Below, piece after piece: positions 42,067 to 51,135 of a stretch of DNA of 64,000 nt (positions within the stretch are counted from its first letter, which is position 1; every line of letters starts with the position of its first letter). The notes beneath the pieces were generated by a model, which did not search any database, was not told the DNA's origin, and was given only the letters and a program-made list of their open reading frames with translations. The stretch is from Thalassobaculum fulvum (GTDB lineage: Bacteria > Pseudomonadota > Alphaproteobacteria > Thalassobaculales > Thalassobaculaceae). The stretch covers positions 275,226 to 339,225 of the forward strand of contig NZ_BMZS01000009.1 of assembly GCF_014652915.1 (NCBI RefSeq). Reading direction: 5' to 3'. The position numbers and the translations under genes are program-made.

Positions 42067-42814
42067 GCGGGTCCTGATCCTGGGCGGCACCGAGGAGGCG
42101 CGGGCGCTGGCGGCCGCCCTGGTCGAGGGCGACGTCGCCGATCCGGTGACCGCGCTGGCCGGCCGCACCGCCGAGCCGGCGGCGGTGGCCGGCGACGTCC
42201 GGGTCGGCGGCTTCGGCGGGCCGCAGGGGCTGGCCGGGCATCTTCGCGACGGCGGCTATGCGGCGCTGGTCGACTCTACGCACCCGTTCGCCCGGCAGAT
42301 CTCGGCGCACGCCGCGGAGGCGGCACGGCTGGCCGGCGTGCCGCGGCTGGCGCTGGTGCGGCCGGGGTGGGAACCGGGCGAGGGCGACCGCTGGCTGCCG
42401 GCCGACAATGAGCATGCGGCTGCATCTATGCTCGCCGGACTCGGTCTGCCGGACGGCGCGACGGTGTTCCTGGCGCTCGGCCGCCAGCGGGTGTCGGCGT
42501 TCGCGGCAGTGTCCGGCCTGCGGTTCGTGCTCCGGACCGTCGACCCGGTCGCCCCACCCTGGCCGGGCTGTCGCATGGTCGCCGGCCGCGGCCCGTTCGA
42601 CATGGCGGCCGAGCTGGAGCTGCTGCGGCGCGAGGGCATCGCCGCGATCGTCTGCCGCAACAGCGGCGGCGCCTCGGGGCGGGCCAAGCTGGAGGCGGCG
42701 CGCGAGCTCGGCCTGCCGGTGCTGACGATCCGCCGCCCGCCGCCGCCGGAACCGCCGGTGGCCGGGAGCGTGGCGGAAGCGGTGGCGTGGGTTGGAGAGG
42801 TGCTTGGGCGGTAG
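42059..42814 (+). CDS. cobK: Cobalt-precorrin-6A reductase
   Basis: A 251-residue NAD(P)H-dependent reductase of the CobK/CbiJ family: VLILGGTEEARALAAAL, GLAGHLRDGGYAALVDSTHPFA, LALGRQRVSAF and RNSGGASGRAKLEAARELGLPV. It reduces (cobalt-)precorrin-6A to 6B. The GTG start overlaps cbiD; this two-gene + unit faces the minus-strand cobalamin genes across an intergenic palindrome. Confidence 0.92.
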   Translation: MARRVLILGGTEEARALAAALVEGDVADPVTALAGRTAEPAAVAGDVRVGGFGGPQGLAGHLRDGGYAALVDSTHPFARQISAHAAEAARLAGVPRLALVRPGWEPGEGDRWLPADNEHAAASMLAGLGLPDGATVFLALGRQRVSAFAAVSGLRFVLRTVDPVAPPWPGCRMVAGRGPFDMAAELELLRREGIAAIVCRNSGGASGRAKLEAARELGLPVLTIRRPPPPEPPVAGSVAEAVAWVGEVLGR

Positions 42815-42829
42815 CTGCCCGTCGCTTGG

Positions 42830-42953
42830 TGGGTTCCGGCTCTACGCGGCTGCGCCGCTTCGGCCGGAATGACGTCAACGTGGGTTGGCGCCTCTCCCCT
42901 TTCTGACGTCATTCCGGAGCGGACCGCCCGGGGCGGGACGCATCCGGAACCCA
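42830..42953. repeat. Intergenic palindromic repeat, copy B
   Basis: Outer arms TGGGTTCCGG (42830-42839) and CCGGAACCCA (42944-42953) enclose perfect 14-bp inner arms CCGGAATGACGTCA (42864-42877) and TGACGTCATTCCGG (42904-42917). It lies between convergent cobK and a GNAT gene. This copy is diverged from the other three in its inner arm. Confidence 0.8.
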
Positions 42954-42976
42954 GCGCGCGACGGGTGTGTGCCGTC

Positions 42977-43417
42977 CTACGCCACCAGCCGCTTGCGCAG
43001 CCTGACCGCGCCGCTGGCCTCGATCCCGGCCTCGACCCAGCCGGCGTCGCGGTAGATCCGCTCGGCCCGGGTGCCGGGCGAGGTGACCAGCCAGGCATGG
43101 CGGTGGCCGCGGCGCAGCAGGCCGTCGCAGCACTTGCGCAACAGCGCCCGGCCGATGCCGCGGCCCTGGGCGGCGGGGTGGACGTAGACCGCGGCGATCT
43201 CGGCGCTGACCGGGTCGGCGGCGGCGAAGCCGTGCACCTGGGCGCCGTCCGACCAGACCCACACCCGGTTGTCGGCCAGCATGCCGGTGGCGGTCTCGAC
43301 GAAGCGCTCCCAGTCCTCCCGGAACCGGTGCTCGTCGACCGAACTCCAGATCTCGTACAGGCGGGGGAAATCGGACTCCGAGGCCGGCCGCAGCAGGCCC
43401 CGTCTCGGCGTCGGCAT
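42977..43417 (-). CDS. GNAT-family N-acetyltransferase
   Basis: A 146-residue acetyltransferase: RPASESDFPRLYEIWSSVDEHRF, the acetyl-CoA loop VYVHPAAQGRGIGRALLRKC, and SPGTRAERIYRDAGW. Substrate unknown. It follows cobM by 20 bases on the same strand and so probably rides on the cobalamin operon's transcript, although no B12 role is known for this family. Confidence 0.85.
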   Translation of the reverse strand: MPTPRRGLLRPASESDFPRLYEIWSSVDEHRFREDWERFVETATGMLADNRVWVWSDGAQVHGFAAADPVSAEIAAVYVHPAAQGRGIGRALLRKCCDGLLRRGHRHAWLVTSPGTRAERIYRDAGWVEAGIEASGAVRLRKRLVA

Positions 43418-43437
43418 GATGGCCTCGGGCTGGCTTG

Positions 43438-44211
43438 TCAGTCCCCGGCGGTGCGCCGGACCGGCCGCAGGATATGGGCGTGGGCGCCGTCGTAAAGGGC
43501 GGAGTCCCGGAAGCCGTGGGCGTCCAGAGCCGGACCGATCAGGATCAGCGCGGTGCGGGTGATCTTGGCCTCGCGCACCTTGCCGGCGATGTCGGCGAGG
43601 GTGCCGCGCAGGATCTGCTGGTCCGGCCAGCCGACCCGGTAGACCACGGCGACCGGGCAGTCGGTGCCGTAGTGCGGCTCCAGCGCCCGGCGCACCTCGC
43701 GCAGGTTGCGGATCGACAGGTGGATGGCGAGCGTCGCCCGGGTGCGCGCCAGGTTCTCCAGTTCCTCGCCCGCCGGCATCGGCGACGACTTCATCGCGGT
43801 GCGGGTCAGGATCACGGTCTGCGCCACCTCCGGCACCGTCAGCTCGGTGCCGAGGGCGGCGGCGGCGGCGGCGAAGGCCGGCACCCCGGGGGTGATGTCG
43901 AACGGGATGTCGAGCTCGCGCAGCCGGCGGATCTGCTCGGCGATGGCGCCGTACAGCGACGGGTCGCCGGAGTGCACGCGGGCGACGTCCTTGCCCTCGG
44001 CATGGGCCGCCTCGATCAGCGCCAGGATCTCGTCGAGGGTCAGCGGGGCGGTGTCGACCACCCGGGCGTCGGCCGGGGCGTGCGCCACCACCGCCGCCGG
44101 CACCAGCGAGCCGGCGTACAGGCAGACGGGGCAGCGCGCGATCAGGTCGCGGCCGCGGATGGTCAGCAGGTCCGGGTCGCCCGGCCCGGCGCCGATGAAG
44201 TGCACGGTCAT
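43438..44211 (-). CDS. cobM: Precorrin-4/cobalt-precorrin-4 C11-methyltransferase
   Basis: A 257-residue SAM-dependent methyltransferase of the CobM/CbiF type: [39 protein letters not shown] and [23 protein letters not shown], the last distinctive for C11 methylation. It overlaps cbiG-cobJ upstream by four bases (ATGA), so the operon is translationally coupled. Confidence 0.94.
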   Translation of the reverse strand: MTVHFIGAGPGDPDLLTIRGRDLIARCPVCLYAGSLVPAAVVAHAPADARVVDTAPLTLDEILALIEAAHAEGKDVARVHSGDPSLYGAIAEQIRRLRELDIPFDITPGVPAFAAAAAALGTELTVPEVAQTVILTRTAMKSSPMPAGEELENLARTRATLAIHLSIRNLREVRRALEPHYGTDCPVAVVYRVGWPDQQILRGTLADIAGKVREAKITRTALILIGPALDAHGFRDSALYDGAHAHILRPVRRTAGD

Positions 44212-46010
44212 GTCTCGTCCTTGCCTTCGGGCGTTGCGTTGCGGGCCAGCACCGAGCCGGCCTTCCCGGCATAGCCGCGCGGCGTGTAGACCCAGGTGCC
44301 GCCGTCGCCGCGCGCCACCGCACGGGTCGCCGAGGAGCCGACCAGCACCACCGTCAGCATGTCGACGGTCTCCGGGTCGAGGTCGGCGAGGGTGGTGACG
44401 CTCACCGTCTCCTCCGGCCGGCCGAGCGAGCGGGCCAGCACCACCGGAGTGTCGGCCGGGCGGTGCTCCAGCAGCATGGCGCGGGCGGCGTGCAGCTGGG
44501 TGCGGCGGCGCCTGGAGACCGGGTTGTAGAACGCCACCACGAAGTCGCCTTGCGCCGCGGCCCGGATCCGGCCCTCGATCGCTTCCCACGGGGTCAGCAG
44601 GTCGGACAGCGAGATCGTGCAGAAGTCGTGACCGAGCGGGGCGCCGATCCGGGCGGCCGCCGCCTGCAGGGCGGAGATCCCGGGCGCCACCCGGATCTCG
44701 ACCCGCCGCCAGTCCGGCCGGTCGGCCCGGTCGAGCAGCTCGAACACCAGGGTCGCCATGGCGTAGATGCCGGGATCCCCTGACGAGACCAGGGCGACGG
44801 TCCGCCCGGTCGCGGCGAGGTCGAGGGCGGCGCGCGCCCGCTCCTCTTCGGCGCCCAGCGGGAAGGCGTGGCGCTCGGCGTGGGCGGCGGCCGGTCCGAG
44901 CAGATCGAGATACAGGTCGTAGCCGACCAGGTCGTCGGCGGCGGCGACCAGGGCGTCGACCTCCGGGGTGCGCCAGTCCGGGGTGCCGGGGCCGGTGCCG
45001 ACCACCGCGACCAGCCCGCGGGCCCGGCCGACGGTGGCGGCGTCGATCGGCGCCGGCGCCTCGGCGACCGCGCAGGTGGCGCGGGCCGAGCGGCGCTTCT
45101 CGACCGCCAGCTTGGCGTCCGGTCCGGCGGCGGCCAGCGCCGCGCCCTCGGCAACGCCGTGGCAGCCGACCTCGCGGAACACCACGTCGGACGGGTTGGC
45201 GAGCCGTGGGGCCTCGGTCTCCAGCCGGCCGGCGTCGAAGAACCGGGCCGGCACGCCGAGTCTAGATGCAACTGCATGGACTGCCGGCTCGTCGGCCTTC
45301 AGGTCCAGCGACACCACGCAGGCGACCGATTCCGGCGCCAGCCGCGCCTCGGCCAGGGTCGCGCGCACCAGGTTCCACAGCTCGTCCGGGTCGCAGCCGC
45401 GCTCGCAGCCGACCCCCAGCGCCAGCGCCGCCGGGTGGTAGACGAGGCGGTCCAGCCGGTCCTCGACCCGTCGTGTGCTGGCGACCAGGGCGACGGTGCC
45501 GTCCGCGGCCTGCGGGATCGCCGACGCCTCGACCCACGGCAGATGGCCCTCGGCCCGGGCCGAAGCACCCTTCAGCAGGGCTGCCGCCGCCTCCTTGTGG
45601 CGGTGCGGGTTGGCCAAGGTCCAGCCCGGCGGCGGCGCATCCAGCGCGACGCCGAACCGAACGTCGCTGGCGGTGGTGATCGCCGGCCGGGCGCCGAGCG
45701 CCTCGGCGATCGTTCGGGCCAGGTCGTTGGCGCCGCGGTGGCCGCCCAGCAGCGGCACCACCGCCGAGCCGTCCTCGGCGACCGCCAGCACCGGCGGCTC
45801 CTCGGCCTTGTCGGCGAGCAGGGGGGCGAGCGCCCGCACCGCGATGCCGGCGGCCCCGACCAGCACCGCCGGCCGGCCGTCGCGGAACGCCGCGCGCAGG
45901 GTCTCGGCGACCCCGGCTGACGGCTCGACCACGCGGCCGCCGGTGGCCTCGGCGATCCGCCCGGCGGTCGCCCGGCCGGAGGCGGTGACGCTGATGATGT
46001 CCGGCGTCAC
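44208..46010 (-). CDS. cobJ: Fused CbiG (cobalt-precorrin-5A hydrolase) and CobJ/CbiH (precorrin-3B C17-methyltransferase)
   Basis: A 600-residue bifunctional enzyme. Residues 1 to about 335 are CbiG: an N-terminal part with [17 protein letters not shown] and [11 protein letters not shown], and a C-terminal part with [16 protein letters not shown] and [15 protein letters not shown]. It opens the C20 lactone and releases acetaldehyde. From about 350 to 600 it is CobJ/CbiH, with [34 protein letters not shown] and [22 protein letters not shown]. The GTG start at 46010 overlaps the cobI stop. CbiG again marks the cobalt-early route. Confidence 0.93.
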   Translation of the reverse strand: MTPDIISVTASGRATAGRIAEATGGRVVEPSAGVAETLRAAFRDGRPAVLVGAAGIAVRALAPLLADKAEEPPVLAVAEDGSAVVPLLGGHRGANDLARTIAEALGARPAITTASDVRFGVALDAPPPGWTLANPHRHKEAAAALLKGASARAEGHLPWVEASAIPQAADGTVALVASTRRVEDRLDRLVYHPAALALGVGCERGCDPDELWNLVRATLAEARLAPESVACVVSLDLKADEPAVHAVASRLGVPARFFDAGRLETEAPRLANPSDVVFREVGCHGVAEGAALAAAGPDAKLAVEKRRSARATCAVAEAPAPIDAATVGRARGLVAVVGTGPGTPDWRTPEVDALVAAADDLVGYDLYLDLLGPAAAHAERHAFPLGAEEERARAALDLAATGRTVALVSSGDPGIYAMATLVFELLDRADRPDWRRVEIRVAPGISALQAAAARIGAPLGHDFCTISLSDLLTPWEAIEGRIRAAAQGDFVVAFYNPVSRRRRTQLHAARAMLLEHRPADTPVVLARSLGRPEETVSVTTLADLDPETVDMLTVVLVGSSATRAVARGDGGTWVYTPRGYAGKAGSVLARNATPEGKDET

Positions 46011-46711
46011 GACCAGGCCTCGCCGCGGCGGTGGATCAGGATGGTGGAGAAGTACGGGGCGCCGTCGCTCTCGACCGCGTCGAGCGGCAGGATCCGCTCG
46101 GTTCCCATGGTCGCGCGCTCGACGTAGCGGGCACGGTCGGCGAGGCCGAGCCGGTCGAGCAGGGCGCGGACCCGCGGGAAGTGCCGGCCGACCTTGATGA
46201 TCGCCGCCGCGTCGACGCCGTCGAGCCGGGCCGCCAGCACCTCGTCGGCGAGCGGGGCGGGCAGCACCGCCAGGGTGTCGTTGCGGGCCGCCAGCGGGCT
46301 GCCGAGCCGGGCCGCGCAGGCGGTCAGCGACGACACGCCGGGCACCACCTCGACCCGGTGGCGCTCGGCCAGCCGCCCGAACAGGTACATGAACGAGCCG
46401 TAGAAGAACGGGTCGCCCTCGCACAGCACGGCGACCGACCGGCCGGCGTCGAGGGCGGCGCCCAGGTACCCGGCGGCGACGTCGTAGACCGCCTGGGCCG
46501 GGGCCCGGGCGACCGTCATCGGGATGCGGATGGCGTATTCCTCGACGCCGTCGGGCAGGTGCCCGGCGACGATGGCGCGGGCCAGGCTGTCGCCGTCCTC
46601 CAGCGCCGGGTAGGCGACGACGTCGACCGCGCGCAGCAGGCGCAGCGCCTTCAGGGTCAGCAGCTCCGGGTCGCCCGGCCCGACGCCGAGCCCGTACAGG
46701 GTTCCGCTCAC
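46007..46711 (-). CDS. cobI: Precorrin-2/cobalt-factor-II C20-methyltransferase
   Basis: A 234-residue SAM-dependent methyltransferase of the CobI/CbiL type: LYGLGVGPGDPELLTLKALRLL, VAVLCEGDPFFYGSFMYL and VPGVSSLTACAARLG. It adds the C20 methyl group. The start is GTG at 46711, overlapping the cobL stop (GTGA); a longer frame from ATG at 46744 would add a non-homologous extension. Confidence 0.94.
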   Translation of the reverse strand: MSGTLYGLGVGPGDPELLTLKALRLLRAVDVVAYPALEDGDSLARAIVAGHLPDGVEEYAIRIPMTVARAPAQAVYDVAAGYLGAALDAGRSVAVLCEGDPFFYGSFMYLFGRLAERHRVEVVPGVSSLTACAARLGSPLAARNDTLAVLPAPLADEVLAARLDGVDAAAIIKVGRHFPRVRALLDRLGLADRARYVERATMGTERILPLDAVESDGAPYFSTILIHRRGEAWS

Positions 46712-47931
46712 TCGGCCGCTCCATAGGGTTTCGCCAGGCGCCACTGGGTCACCGGCATCAGCGGGCGCCAGCCGCGATATGGGCCGACCGGCTCCGCGCG
46801 CTCGACCGCGATCCGCACCAGCTCGCCGCCCATCTCGGCGTGCTTCGCCAGTAGCACCGCCTCGCTCTCCAGGGTGACGGTGTTGGCGACCAGCCGGCCG
46901 CCGGGCTTCAGCGCCGCCCAGCAGGCCTCGATCACGCCCGGCTCCGAGGCGCCGCCACCGACGAACACCGCATCGGGCGGCTCCAGCCCGGCCAGCGCGG
47001 CCGGGGCGGTGCCGTCGACGATCTTCAGGCCCGGCGTACCGAGCCGCTCGGCGTTGGCCGCGATCATCGCCCGTCGCTCCGGCCTCGGCTCCAGGGCGAT
47101 CGCCCGGTTCAATTCATGCGATCGCATCCATTCCACGGCAACCGACCCGCAACCGGCCCCGACGTCCCACAGCAGCTCGCCGGGATGCGGGGCCAGGGCG
47201 GCGAGGGTGACGGCGCGGACCTCGCGCTTGGTCATCCGGCCGTCATGGGCGAAGGCGTCGTCCGGCAGGCCGGCCAGGGTCGACAGCGTCCGGGCGTCCG
47301 GGCCGGCGGTCACGGTGACGGCGACGGTGTTGAAGTCCTCGCCCGGAGCGTGGGTCCAGGCGTCGGCACAACCGTCGAGCCGGCGCTCGGCCGGGCCGCC
47401 CATGTGCTCCAGCACGGTCATCGCGCTCGGCCCGAAGCCGCGCTCGGTCAGCCGGGCGGCGACGGCGGCGGGCGTGGCGGCGTCCTCGGACAGCAGGATC
47501 AGCCGGGCACCCGGCTGCAGATGCGGCTCCAGCAGCGCCAGCGGCCGGCCGTGCAGGGTCAGCAGCCGGGTGGTGTGCTGCGGCCAGCCGAGCCGGCTGC
47601 ACACCAGGGTGCGGGCCGAGACACCCGGGATCACGACCATCTCGTCGAGCGGGATGCGGCGGGCCAGGGTGGTGCCGATGCCGAAGCAGAACGGGTCGCC
47701 GGTCGCCAGCACGCAGACCCGGCGAGGCTTCAGGCTCTCGATGGTCTCGACCAGGGCGCTGAGCGGCGACGGCCACGGGATACGCCGGCGGGAGTCGCCG
47801 GCCGGCAGCATCGCCAGATGGCGATCGCCGCCGATCAGCACCTCGGCCTGGTCGACCAGGGCGCGGGCCGCCGGCGACAGCGCCTCGATCCCGTCCTCGC
47901 CGATCCCGACGATGCTCAACCAGGGTGTCAT
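46708..47931 (-). CDS. cobL: Precorrin-6Y C5,15-methyltransferase (decarboxylating), CbiE-CbiT fusion
   Basis: A 407-residue bifunctional enzyme. The N-terminal CbiE half has LSIVGIGEDGIEALSPAARAL and VLATGDPFCFGIGTTLA; the C-terminal CbiT half (about 240-407) has LLWDVGAGCGSVAVEWMR, the SAM-binding loop of a class I methyltransferase. It methylates C5 and C15 and removes the acetate carboxyl at C12. It lies two bases after cobH. Confidence 0.94.
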   Translation of the reverse strand: MTPWLSIVGIGEDGIEALSPAARALVDQAEVLIGGDRHLAMLPAGDSRRRIPWPSPLSALVETIESLKPRRVCVLATGDPFCFGIGTTLARRIPLDEMVVIPGVSARTLVCSRLGWPQHTTRLLTLHGRPLALLEPHLQPGARLILLSEDAATPAAVAARLTERGFGPSAMTVLEHMGGPAERRLDGCADAWTHAPGEDFNTVAVTVTAGPDARTLSTLAGLPDDAFAHDGRMTKREVRAVTLAALAPHPGELLWDVGAGCGSVAVEWMRSHELNRAIALEPRPERRAMIAANAERLGTPGLKIVDGTAPAALAGLEPPDAVFVGGGASEPGVIEACWAALKPGGRLVANTVTLESEAVLLAKHAEMGGELVRIAVERAEPVGPYRGWRPLMPVTQWRLAKPYGAAE

Positions 47932-47933
47932 GG

Positions 47934-48557
47934 TCAGATGCCCTCCCGGGCCAGCGCATTGACCGCCGCCGAGGCGATGGCGCTGCCGCCGCGCCGGCCG
48001 AGCAGGGTCAGGTAGGGCAGCCTGGTGGATGCCAGTGCATCTTTCGACTCCGCGGCGCCGACGAAGCCGACCGGGAAGCCGAGGATCGCGGCCGGCGGCG
48101 GGGCGCCGTCGGCGATCAGCTCGAGCAGCCGGAACAGCGCGGTCGGGGCATTACCGATCGCCACCACCGCGCCCGGCAGGTGCGGCACCCAGAGGTCGAC
48201 GGCGATCGCCGAGCGGGTCAGGCCGGCCTGCTTCGCCATGTCCGGGACCCGCGGGTCGTCGAGGGTGCAGATCACCCGGTTGCCGGCCGGCAGCCGGGCG
48301 CGGGTGATGCCGGCCTCGACCATGCGGGCGTCGACCAGGACCGGCGCGCCGGCGGTCAGCGCCTCGCGGCCGGCCACGACGGCGCCCGGGGCGAACCGCA
48401 GGTCGGGGGCGATCTCGACCATGCCGCAGGAATGGATCAGCCGGGTCGCCACGCCGCGCTCCGCCGGGTCGAACCGCGCGAGGTCGGCCTCGGCGGCGAC
48501 GATCTCGAACGACCGCCGGGTGATCTCCTGCGGGTCGGTGATCCAGTCACGCGCCAT
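47934..48557 (-). CDS. cobH: Precorrin-8X methylmutase (CobH/CbiC)
   Basis: A 207-residue mutase: SFEIVAAEADLARFDPAERGVATRLIHSCGM contains the catalytic His44 (in LIHSCG), followed by NAPTALFRLLELI and GFPVGFVGAAESKDAL. It moves the C11 methyl group to C12, giving hydrogenobyrinate or cobyrinate. It is the first gene of the tightly packed unit cobH-cobL-cobI-cbiG/cobJ-cobM-GNAT. Confidence 0.94.
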   Translation of the reverse strand: MARDWITDPQEITRRSFEIVAAEADLARFDPAERGVATRLIHSCGMVEIAPDLRFAPGAVVAGREALTAGAPVLVDARMVEAGITRARLPAGNRVICTLDDPRVPDMAKQAGLTRSAIAVDLWVPHLPGAVVAIGNAPTALFRLLELIADGAPPPAAILGFPVGFVGAAESKDALASTRLPYLTLLGRRGGSAIASAAVNALAREGI

Positions 48558-48592
48558 GGGATGGCTCCGCGATCGGGTGCGGGGCGCCCCTG

Positions 48593-48710
48593 TGGGTCCC
48601 GGCTCTCCGCGGCTTCGCCGCTGCGGCCGGGATGAGGGAGGAGAGGAGGCATCCTCCTTCAGTCCTCATCCCAGACCGACGTGCCGAAGGCGCGGCGGAT
48701 CCGGGACCCA
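48593..48710. repeat. Intergenic palindromic repeat, copy C
   Basis: Outer arms TGGGTCCCGG (48593-48602) and CCGGGACCCA (48701-48710), inner arms GGGATGAGG (48629-48637) and CCTCATCCC (48664-48672). It lies between cbiX and cobH, both on the minus strand, and is the only copy between co-directional genes. It probably reduces read-through from cbiX. Confidence 0.8.
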
Positions 48711-48747
48711 CGCAGCGCCAAGATGTCGGCCTCTGAAACACGGGCCG

Positions 48748-49878
48748 TCACTCGCTGCCGAGCTTGTACCCGGTCTTCAGGGTCTTCGGCCCGAGCGGGT
48801 GATCGGCGTGCGGGTAGGGGTGGTGATGGTGATCGTGGCCGTGGGAGTGTCCGTGCCCATGGTCATGATCGTGCCCGTGATCATGGGAGTGGTCGTGGTG
48901 GTGATGGCCGTGCGCATGATCATGGTCGTGATGATGGTGGTGCCCATGACCATGATCATGGCTATGCCCGTGCCCATGATCGTTGTCGTGCGAGTGGCCG
49001 CCGCTGCCGATGCCCTCGACGTGGTGGTGGTGGCTCTCTTGCGGCAGGCCGATCTCGGCCTCGAAGCCCAGCACCTGCTCGCGGTACTTGCACATCTGGC
49101 AGTTCATGTTGCCGGTGCCCTCCAGGATCTCCTGGATGCGAGCCTCGAAGGTGCGCAGCACCATCTCGTGGTCGTTCAGGTACGGCGCCTTCACGAACTC
49201 GATGTCGGGGTGGCGGGCGGCGACCACGTCGGTCAGGTCGTAGATCCGCTGCACCAGGATGCCGGTGAACAGGAAGTACGGGAACACCACGATGCGCTTG
49301 AAGCCGAGCCGGGCGGCGTGCTCCAGCCCGGGCTCGACCAGCGGGAAGGTGACGCCGGAATAGCAGGTCTCGCCCCAGCCGAAGCCCATGCCCTCCCACA
49401 GCAGGCGGGTGACCTTGGCGACGTTGGAGTTGGCGTCCGGGTCGCTGGCGCCGCGCCCGACCACCATCAGCAGCGTGTCCTCGCGCTTCACCCCGTCGCC
49501 GGCCGCCTTCAGCGCCTGCTCGATGCGGTCGCCGGCGGCGTGCAGCATGCGGGTGTCGATGCCGAGCTCGCGGCCGTAGCGGATCGAGAAGCCGTCGTGC
49601 CGGGCGGCGTAGGTGTTCAGCACCGACGGGATGTCGTTCTTGGCATGGCCGGCGGCGAACAGCATGCCCGGCACCGCCAGCACGTCGGTCACCCCCTGTT
49701 CGCGCAAGGCATCCAGCCCGGTGCGGATGATCGGGGTGGCGAATTCCAGATAGCCGTAGTCGACCGGGTAGCGGTCGGCCAGCCGTTCCTTGAGTTTGTG
49801 GGCGACCGCGGCGAACTCGTCCACCGCCCCCTGGTCGCGGCTGCCGTGGCCGCAGATCATTACGCCGAGCTTGCTCAT
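48748..49878 (-). CDS. cbiX: Sirohydrochlorin cobaltochelatase, long form with CXXC and His-rich tail
   Basis: A 376-residue CbiX-L. The chelatase core (1-250) has two CbiX halves: GVMICGHGSRDQGAVDEF with His11, and later GFGWGETCYSGVTFPLVEPG. A MNCQMC motif at 258-263 fits the 4Fe-4S site known in Bacillus megaterium CbiX. Residues 283-360 hold about 40 histidines alternating with Gly, Asp and Ser, a presumed cobalt store. Cobalt insertion into sirohydrochlorin starts the cobalt-early pathway. ATG at 49878 is chosen because the ribosome site GGAGGG abuts the other ATG at 49884. Confidence 0.94.
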   Translation of the reverse strand: MSKLGVMICGHGSRDQGAVDEFAAVAHKLKERLADRYPVDYGYLEFATPIIRTGLDALREQGVTDVLAVPGMLFAAGHAKNDIPSVLNTYAARHDGFSIRYGRELGIDTRMLHAAGDRIEQALKAAGDGVKREDTLLMVVGRGASDPDANSNVAKVTRLLWEGMGFGWGETCYSGVTFPLVEPGLEHAARLGFKRIVVFPYFLFTGILVQRIYDLTDVVAARHPDIEFVKAPYLNDHEMVLRTFEARIQEILEGTGNMNCQMCKYREQVLGFEAEIGLPQESHHHHVEGIGSGGHSHDNDHGHGHSHDHGHGHHHHHDHDHAHGHHHHDHSHDHGHDHDHGHGHSHGHDHHHHPYPHADHPLGPKTLKTGYKLGSE

Positions 49879-49956
49879 TCTCATCCCTCCGACCGCTGAC
49901 AACGCGCCGGCGGGACGAGGCGGACAGGCCGCATCATCGCCCGGTACTGGTTGCCG

Positions 49957-49980
49957 CGGATATCGCTTGCGATATATCCG
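49957..49980. promoter_or_regulatory. Imperfect palindrome between cbiX and the epimerase gene
   Basis: CGGATATCGC and GCGATATATCCG form an inverted repeat with one TA insertion. It sits in the divergent gap (49879-50073) and includes a -10-like GATATAT for the plus strand. It may be an operator. I looked for a cobalamin riboswitch here and saw none. Confidence 0.35.
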
Positions 49981-50073
49981 GCCCCTCGAGGTCATCGCGG
50001 GGCGCCCGTCACGACTGGCGTGTCCCGGGCCGTGGACCGTGTTTCTAGACCCCGAAGCTGGAGGACCGCAACC

Positions 50074-50976
50074 ATGCCCGCTATGCCGGAACCGACCATC
50101 GCTGCCGGTCACGCGTTCTTCTTCGGGCTCGGCTACACGGCGCTCAGGCTGGCGCGTCGGCTGAAAGCCGCGGGCTGGCGGGTGTCCGGCACGGTGCGCG
50201 ATGTCGGCAAGGCGTCGGCGCTGGCGGCGGCGGAAGGCATCGACGTGCGGGTGTTCGACGGCAGCGCGCCGATGGCCGAGGGGGCCTTCGACGGCGTCAC
50301 CCACGTGATCGATTCGATTCCGCCGACCGCCGAGGGCGCGCCGCCGCTGCTGCACCACGCCGCCGACCTGCGGGCCTGCCCGAGCCTGCGCTGGGTCGGC
50401 TACCTCTCGACCCCGGCGGTGTACGGCGACCGCCAGGGCGGCTGGGCGCGCGAGGACGAGGCGCCGACCCCGGGTTCGGCCCGCGGCGAGCGGCGGGCCG
50501 CCGCTGAGCGGGCCTGGCTGGCGGCGTTCGACGGCACGAGCGTGACGGTGCAGGTGTTCCGGATCGCCGGGATCTACGGCCCCGGCCAGGGCCGCAACCC
50601 GATCGATGGGCTTAAGGCCGGCAAGGCGCGGATCATCGAGAAGCCGGGCCAGGTGTTCAATCGAATCCATGTCGACGACATCGGCACCGTCCTGCTGGCC
50701 TCGATGGCGCGGCCGCGGCACGGCGGCATCTACAACGTCGCCGACGACGAGGCCTGCCCTCCGGGCGACCCGATCCGGTTCGCGGCGGAGCTGATCGGCG
50801 TCGAGCCGCCGGCGCCGATCGGAATCGACTCGGCCGAGCTCAGCGACATGGCCCGCAGCTTCTACGCCGAGTGCAAGCGGCTCGACACCGCGCGCCTGCG
50901 CGACGAGCTTGGGGTGGCGTTGAGCTATCCGACCTATCGCGAAGGGCTGCGGGCGATCGCGGCGGGCGCGGAGTGA
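50074..50976 (+). CDS. NAD-dependent epimerase/dehydratase-like protein (YeeZ-like)
   Basis: A 300-residue atypical extended SDR. The nucleotide motif is degenerate (FFFGLGYTALRLARRL instead of GxxGxxG). It has VTHVIDSIPP, WVGYLSTPAVYGDRQGGW (Ser/Tyr region without the full YxxxK), VQVFRIAGIYGPGQGRNP and FNRIHVDDIGTVLLASM. This is the pattern of the YeeZ/SDR family often annotated as nucleoside-diphosphate-sugar epimerase; substrate unknown. GGAGG precedes ATG at 50074. Confidence 0.82.
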   Translation: MPAMPEPTIAAGHAFFFGLGYTALRLARRLKAAGWRVSGTVRDVGKASALAAAEGIDVRVFDGSAPMAEGAFDGVTHVIDSIPPTAEGAPPLLHHAADLRACPSLRWVGYLSTPAVYGDRQGGWAREDEAPTPGSARGERRAAAERAWLAAFDGTSVTVQVFRIAGIYGPGQGRNPIDGLKAGKARIIEKPGQVFNRIHVDDIGTVLLASMARPRHGGIYNVADDEACPPGDPIRFAAELIGVEPPAPIGIDSAELSDMARSFYAECKRLDTARLRDELGVALSYPTYREGLRAIAAGAE

Positions 50977-51001
50977 GGGGTTTTGGCGTGACTGACCGGT
51001 A

Positions 51002-51112
51002 GGTCCCGGGTCTCGCTGCGCTCGCCCGGGATGAGGCGAGTTTGGGGATGGTCACACAAAGGCCTCATCCCGGCCGCAGCCCCGGATCGATCCGGGGCGG
51101 AGAGCCGGGACC
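51002..51112. repeat. Intergenic palindromic repeat, copy D
   Basis: Outer arms GGTCCCGG (51002-51009) and CCGGGACC (51105-51112), inner arms CCGGGATGAGGC (51026-51037) and GCCTCATCCCGG (51062-51073). It lies between the convergent epimerase and acyl-CoA dehydrogenase genes. Confidence 0.8.
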
Positions 51113-51135
51113 CACGCGCGGGCCGGCGCCGGGCG

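Noticed and set aside
48025..49899. A + strand frame with a long Met/Val-rich stretch resembling a membrane protein
   Set aside because: The hydrophobic stretch is only the antisense of the CbiX His-rich tail; CbiX and CobH are clear on the other strand.
49879..50073. Cobalamin riboswitch upstream of cbiX
   Set aside because: I looked on both strands here and before cobA, cbiD and cobH for the conserved B12-box and core elements and saw no convincing match.
42830..51112. Insertion-sequence ends
   Set aside because: The palindromes lack an enclosed transposase gene and flanking target duplications; they are short intergenic repeats.
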